Below are positions 59,122 to 64,000 of a stretch of DNA of 64,000 bases, piece after piece. The DNA is from Sabethes cyaneus (lineage: Eukaryota; Arthropoda; Insecta; Diptera; Culicidae). Each line of letters opens with the position of its first letter. The first letter of the stretch is position 1. The notes below the pieces were generated by a model, which worked only from the letters and a program-made list of their open reading frames with translations, had not been told where the DNA came from and did not search any database. The position numbers and the translations under genes are program-made. The stretch spans positions 137,282,951 to 137,346,950 of the forward strand of contig NC_071355.1 of NCBI RefSeq assembly GCF_943734655.1. The letters are read 5' to 3'.

Positions 59122-59357
59122 CACTCAAAATAAATTTCACGTCGAAATTATAGGAAAAGTTATGTGAATATTTTCCATCCAGCTTTTCCTGTACTATTTA
59201 CGTGGTTTTCAGGTAGTTCGCACGCATACTAATGCGTTAACGTGAAAATCAGATATATTATTTTTTCCAATAACAGTCAGCTGAAAATGACGTAACTGCC
59301 TGTAGAGAAATTTACGTGATTTTTCACGAGGAAAGGACGTGCGGATTATTTTGAGTG
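59122..59357. mobile_element. MITE with cactcaaaataa ends, in copia integrase
   Basis: CACTCAAAATAA and TTATTTTGAGTG are inverted, with a cacgt(c/g)-rich stretch inside each. TG occurs on both sides and is single in the restored copia sequence, suggesting a 2 bp duplication. 236 bp, non-coding. Confidence 0.75.
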
Positions 59358-59704
59358 TGGTTTTCTACTAGCTTCACATACTCTATGATCTTCTCTCCAG
59401 CATCGTTTTTATGTTTCAACAAGTAGATCATAGTACAGTGATACAAATCCGTATTCGTACGACACCTTGCAGATTTCGTTTTTCTACATTTGAAAGTTTT
59501 ACAGAAATTTTAGGGACATGTTATTCAAGTAAAATCTGAGTGTCAGCTGTTAATTTTAAGGTATGATATATGGTTTTGGAAAAATGGTTTTTATTTATCT
59601 GAAAAAAATATTGTAAATTTGCGTGTGAAAAAATTAACTCAAATTCATATTCGTACGGGCTTCGAATTAACCATTTTGATTTCGCAGATGTGACTTAATT
59701 TCAA

Positions 59705-60245
59705 AGATTAGCATTTAGTATAGTATCCCTTGCTCATTGCAACTGCCTTTAGTCGTTTTGGAATGCTCTCTACCAGTTTTTTCGTGTATTCGGTGGGAAT
59801 TTGGTCCCGTTCGTCCATCAAGTACTTTGTAAGATTGTTTTTGTTAGAAATTTTGATGGTTTCTAACTTTTTTGTCGAAATATTCCAAAAGGTTTTCAAT
59901 GGGATTGATGTCTGGAGATATTGTGGTAGAGTATCAATAAGTTTTGAGCAGTTGTAAAGTAACCATGTGGGTTTCTTAAGTGCTTTGTGCTATGGGTCAT
60001 TGTGTCGGTTAAACTTGAACCTCTAATCAAATTCCATTTTTTTGGCACTTGGCTTCAAGTTTTGCTTTAAAATGTCTAAATAGACATTTTGATCCATTAT
60101 GCCATCGATTAAGACTAAATTGCCAACACCTTTAGCCGTAATCCACCCGCTTAACACCACTCCACCCCGCCGTGTTTAACCATTGCTTTCAGATTTTTTA
60201 CGTTTAGTTCATCGTTTGGCTTTTCCCATACAAAACGACGGAATA
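59705..60245 (-). pseudogene. Tc1-like transposase, C-terminal half, degraded
   Basis: Minus-strand remnant with FVWEKPNDELNVKNLKAMVK, a DQNVYLDILK-like region broken by stops, HND(P)KH-type residues as the second catalytic area, NPHGYFTTAQN, and the C-terminus TKKLVESIPKRLKAVAMSKG with final YYTKC. This is the order of Tc1 DD34E transposases. The N-terminal DNA-binding part is gone. Inverted ends were not identified; gatacaaatccgtattcgta at about 59441, beside the copia remnant, may be one. Confidence 0.78.
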
Positions 60246-60252
60246 TATAGTA

Positions 60253-61523
60253 GAGTAAGGAGGGGTAAAAGTACGATGCGGGTAAAAGTGCGATTCAATG
60301 ATTTATCAGTGCGGATTCCGAGTAAATTGACTACATTGGCATGGATGGGTGAGTACTTTGACAGCTTAAATCCATCATAAACATTTGTTGTTTACGAATC
60401 ATAGTGGCTGAGTTATGGGTAAAAGTTATTTTAGAACGGTTTTGATGTAATATTTCGTTGTACGGCAAATACGATATCAACAGGAGGATATTACTTATTC
60501 ACAAATTGTAACAGCGTTTTACATCACTCAGATATCTCTCTTGAAATTGCGGTGAGAAGAATTTGCAAAATATATGTTGCTTTTCCATAATTTAATCAAA
60601 CCCCGTCAAGCGCCTAGCGGGGCAAAAGTTCGATTTATTGACGGGGTAAAAGTTCGATTCATGGATCGAGAATCTAACTCATTTTACTGACGGGACGACG
60701 ACACTATGCAAGTCCTTGCGACTTGTAAGGTACTGCGGGCGACGCTGCTCGTCCGTCAGCGTTATAGCCGCGATTCTCAACGGGGTTGTTCGGGGAAAGG
60801 AGTTCTAGTTCTATCACGGAGCGAAAAAATTCGTTTGTTTCAAACGAAATTTTTATAACAACCTAAAAATATTTTTGTTTCGAAACGAAATGCTATTTGA
60901 ATCAATAAAATAACAGTTTCGCTTTTCCATAATTTAATCAAACCCCATCAAGCGCCTAGCGGATTAAAGGTGCGACTCACGGACGGGGCAAAAATGTATA
61001 GCTTATATACAGCTTTTGGCACTATATTACAGATACTAGAAATGGAAGATCTGCAGAAAACTGTGTTCTACAGATGTTGGTCGAAGGAAAACAATGTTTT
61101 TCCGCTGATGAAACATAAAACAAACGTTTGGGAAAGTTTCGATCTGTCGGAGGCTGCAATACACCAGCGAAAAATAGGAAAGGTGTAAATTGAGAATATT
61201 CCTTACCGAAACATAACGCAGATTGTCGATAATATGGTTTTGTTAGCTACTGCTGTGCTAATTTCATGAATTCGAGCTTCGCACTTTTGCCCCGCGGTAA
61301 TCGAACTTTTACCCCGCTAGTGGGGTAAAAGTGCGAATCGGCACTTGTTCAGAAGAATGAAGAATTTATTTTCAATAACACTATTATTCCAGATGATTTA
61401 TAGTTGAATGTAAAGACATTGAGTTGCTGCATCACTGTAAAATATATTTTGTTGTTGTTCTTCTTTATATCTCGCGAAAATTGATGACAACTTCAAACAT
61501 CGCACTTATGCCCCGCCCTACTC
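60253..61523. mobile_element. TA-flanked MITE, ggggtaaaagtgcga family
   Basis: TAGAGTAAGGAGGGG at the left and CCCCGCCCTACTCTA at the right are inverted, TA at each edge. ggggtaaaagt(g/t)cga motifs occur at the left, near 60620-60660, and near 61290-61340 in both orientations. 60585-60615 and 60925-60960 are direct repeats of a short block (cttttccataatttaatcaa). About 1.27 kb; no transposase seen. Confidence 0.75.
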
Positions 61524-61615
61524 TATATTGCTTTATATAATTACAACGTGTGCTAGAAAATTTCTTCCAAAGTTATACTTTTTTTTAATATTATAAGCAT
61601 TATGTATAAATCAGA

Positions 61616-62322
61616 GTTTCTTCGCTGGGGCGGGAAAGACGGACACTTGATATGGGAAAGACGCAAAAAGGTGTCACGCGTCGTCGAATTATCAGTATTA
61701 AGAAAGATTAACATATTTCATCGTGTATTTAGGAAAGAATTGGTTTGGGGAAACCCCCTTCCCGATCCCCCCTTTGAGCGAAATAAAATCTCTTCAATGT
61801 TTTAATTGATGACGAATTAATCGTTTCCAAAAGGTTGCCTATTTCAACTGTTATATGACTTTTGGTTACTTTTACATATATAATATGTAAGTATTTGCAA
61901 TGTTAAATCGTTGTTGGACAAAATGAGTTCTAAATCTTTTTGTCCGTCTTTCGGTGTTTTTTCTTTCTCGACTTGGATACAATTTTTTCAAACTTCAATA
62001 ACTTTTTACTGAATGCTCAAAAAATCACCAGGCTTCCAATGGATATTCAATGAAGGATCAAACTAACGCAACGTCGTCGATGTAGCATGAAAATATTGTT
62101 TTATAACGATTTACCAGCTATTTTCTTCACACACAAAATTACATCGATTTAAATTAAATTTGACAGCTACGCTGCTAAAAATTGGCAGTTTAATTCAAAA
62201 GTGTTCTTTCAGTCTATAGAAACATTTCCCATCATTGATTTGCTTCAAAAAATTATTGTTTATGAAATATGACAAGTGTCCGTCATTCCCGCAGTGTCCG
62301 TCTTTACCGCCCTTCTCCTATA
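61616..62322. mobile_element. Probable MITE with gaaagacggacac ends
   Basis: ggcgggaaagacggacactt at the left faces gtgtccgtctttaccgccc with gtccgtcattcccgc beside it at the right. The outermost left tip seems lost. The pattern resembles the TA-flanked families in this window. Confidence 0.5.
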
Positions 62323-63110
62323 TGAACCGGACTCGAGATGAAATTACCTCATTTGACGGTATATCAATTCGGAGGCGTTCACACTAACCGTTTAACCGTT
62401 TCTTCTCATACAACGATCGTAAGCTGAGTGGTTGGATAGTGGGTGTGTACCATAATATTTGTTGATTAGTCATCCATTCATTCCTCATAATGCGTCAAAG
62501 AAGTTCGGTTTTCAACAATCGGCTGTTTCTCGTTAATATTGTGAAAAAGAAACTGCTGGAAGTGACACTTCAAACATAAGAAACCTCAATTAAGATGGGA
62601 TTCGTCCCATTCTGCTCTTCTGTTCAGCCCTTTGTTACCATCCATGCCTTTCCAAATCCAGCAAACACTTATTAACAACACATCTCATTTTCCCTCCAAA
62701 ATGGCGATGAGAAAGTAACGCTTCTGCTGCGCCTTGGTTTGTAACCATGGGAATCCAATTTCCCACACACCAAAATTACTTAGAGCTGACGATGCTGGCC
62801 AGAAAAAGGCAGACACCTTGAAGTGTTCATCACTCATCACACGCATCGAGCATCGTGGCGCGACAAGTTTCACGCGTAATAAATTTACCGGTAAAATTCC
62901 ACGGTCGTTAACGGCGTCATTTGAGTGGAATCGTTTATTCATATTTTAATGCATATTCATGGCATGTTTTTCATATATTCTTGGACAAACAGTGTAAAAA
63001 TCTATAAAGTCTCACAAAAAGTTTTGATTTTGAGTAAGCATCGTTTTGGAAACGTGTGTTTGTAGCCGTTACGAGTTAAAACCACCTGTACGTAGATTTT
63101 AGCTGTAATG
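62323..63110. other. No gene recognised
   Basis: No supported coding frame. The overlapping frames at 62685-62949 on both strands show no family motif. Confidence 0.45.
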
Positions 63111-63114
63111 ACAG

Positions 63115-63178
63115 TTAATAGCAACAATGCTACGTATAATCTAAATGAGTTGATTATATGTAGCATTGTTGCTATTAA
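63115..63178. repeat. Near-perfect 64 bp hairpin
   Basis: Arms of 27 bases (ttaatagcaacaatgctac continuing to ataatc, and its complement) pair with one mismatch around a 10-base spacer. No second copy is seen in the window. Confidence 0.75.
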
Positions 63179-63412
63179 TTGCCTTTATTTCAAAAAATTC
63201 CAAAGAACGGGTTCAGGCAAGCACAGGCACAGATATTTATATAAATTGGGAATGGCCAGCCTAGATGCAATATACATATATTTTGGTTCTTGTTCAACAT
63301 ATGTAAATGAACAGAGTAAACATTTCGTTTTGGGTATTTAGTTTTCGTCAAATGAAGGAAATGCAAACATAAAAATTTGGGCCCCCAGTTTCAATACCTT
63401 TTTATGTTAATA

Positions 63413-63788
63413 CCCAGCTAGCATTTTCATACGTATAAAAAAGGTAAAAATCAGCATTGCGTACAGATATACATGTTAAATAAATCGTATTTCATGCGCA
63501 AAATTGGCATATCCGTACTATTTTGGAGGCGATATACGAGATTACGAATAATTTTGAGCGTTACGACTATATAAGTATTTATATACGATAATATCCGATT
63601 AAGCGCGAGTCGCTCCGTAGTACTCTACGATTTTGTGCTGAAAATCGTATGTATGTCAGTCATTATCATTATATACGACAGAAAATCAACTTGATCCCAC
63701 TTTATCCAGCTTTAGTTACGATTTCGAGTTTGTTAGGAGATATTTACGATAGTTTTCGTACATTGATATACGAGTTGGTGCTAGCTGG
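63413..63788. mobile_element. CAGCTAGC-family MITE, copy C (inverted)
   Basis: Inverse orientation to copies A and B. CCCAGCTAGCATTTTCAT at the left and gagttggtgctagctgg at the right. It is full length, 376 bp, and keeps the internal block that copy A lacks. Confidence 0.82.
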
Positions 63789-64000
63789 TTATCCATTTAA
63801 AAAAAATGTTATGTTAATATGGATTGGCTCCAAATTTTTGCAAGTTAAATTTTTTTTTCAATTTTTATGATTACATACTACTACTTACTTATAGTCAAAG
63901 TTGTTTACAACATGTTTTGTACATTTTTATGCTTTATGCTGAGTTGACGGTCAAATCAGTGTCACTACCGGTTGCTCCTGTCTTGTCTTTTCTATTATTT

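Larger units (their letters stand above)
56120..59435 (-). pseudogene. Ty1/copia retrotransposon pol remnant
   Basis: Minus-strand pol in order from the high end: integrase (YLLKHKNDAGEKIIEYVKLV, then FGRKPKIIRADGGGEYSGKS and VPYSPQQKGIAERKNRSLND), a variable linker, RT (ESFAHVLRNTTLRVLLAVA, FDIKTAYLYGVLEEEIYMKQ, CWNQRLH, YVVVYVDDILVA with catalytic YVDD, FEVTELGDLKSFLGMEI) and RNase H (RPNISVCMSILGQTVSGPTE, then LLSYVDPDWAG). Gag, protease and LTRs were not found. Frameshifts are few, and most breaks are insertions at 56326, 57059, 57643 and 59122. A remnant of an insect retroelement, not active. Confidence 0.9.

Overview
This is eukaryotic, insect-type nuclear DNA. It is AT-rich and very gene-poor, and it is packed with transposable elements nested inside each other. 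The one recognisable host developmental gene is an even-skipped (eve) homeobox gene on the minus strand at 35.8-38.3 kb, in three exons giving 306 aa. The mix of BEL/Pao and Ty1/copia elements, DD37E and DD34E Tc1/mariner relatives, tRNA-derived SINEs and many TA-flanked MITEs suggests a dipteran, probably a mosquito. The species cannot be fixed from the sequence alone.

Layout. 0-9 kb: MITEs only (pogo-like, PIF/Harbinger-like, hAT-like and TA-flanked families), separated by sequence with no gene. 9.3-14 kb: a decayed minus-strand BEL/Pao element (gag, A17 protease, RT, RNase H), broken by a SINE and by a hAT-like insertion that itself contains a plus-strand LINE RT. 15-20 kb: LINE fragments around a TA-type MITE. 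That MITE is split by a 3.4 kb insertion carrying a tandemly duplicated, degenerate histone cluster (H1, H2B, H2A, then H1, H2A) that still has histone 3' stem-loops. 22-25 kb: a TTAA-flanked element with two other elements inside it. 26-33 kb: LINE and Tc1/mariner debris, an 0.8 kb inverted-repeat element and a 1.7 kb TTAA element. 34.3-41.4 kb: a repeat-poor island holding eve. 41.4-52 kb: MITEs, a 367 bp hairpin retroposon, a DD37E Tc1/mariner element, a DD34E transposase facing an intact spliced gene for a 334 aa protein of unknown function, and a second mariner-like element. 52-56 kb: nothing recognisable. 56.1-59.4 kb: a copia remnant with four clean insertions, one of them a 640 bp hairpin retroposon. 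59.7-64 kb: a Tc1 remnant and more MITEs.

How it fits together. Eve is the only gene likely to act in host development; its promoter, introns and flanks are nearly free of repeats, as expected for a regulated developmental locus. The 334 aa gene and the neighbouring DD34E transposase are convergent, 140 bp apart, and may be two genes of one transposon. Most remaining coding signal is degraded retroelement or transposase sequence. Many insertions keep clear target-site duplications, so their order of arrival can be read directly.
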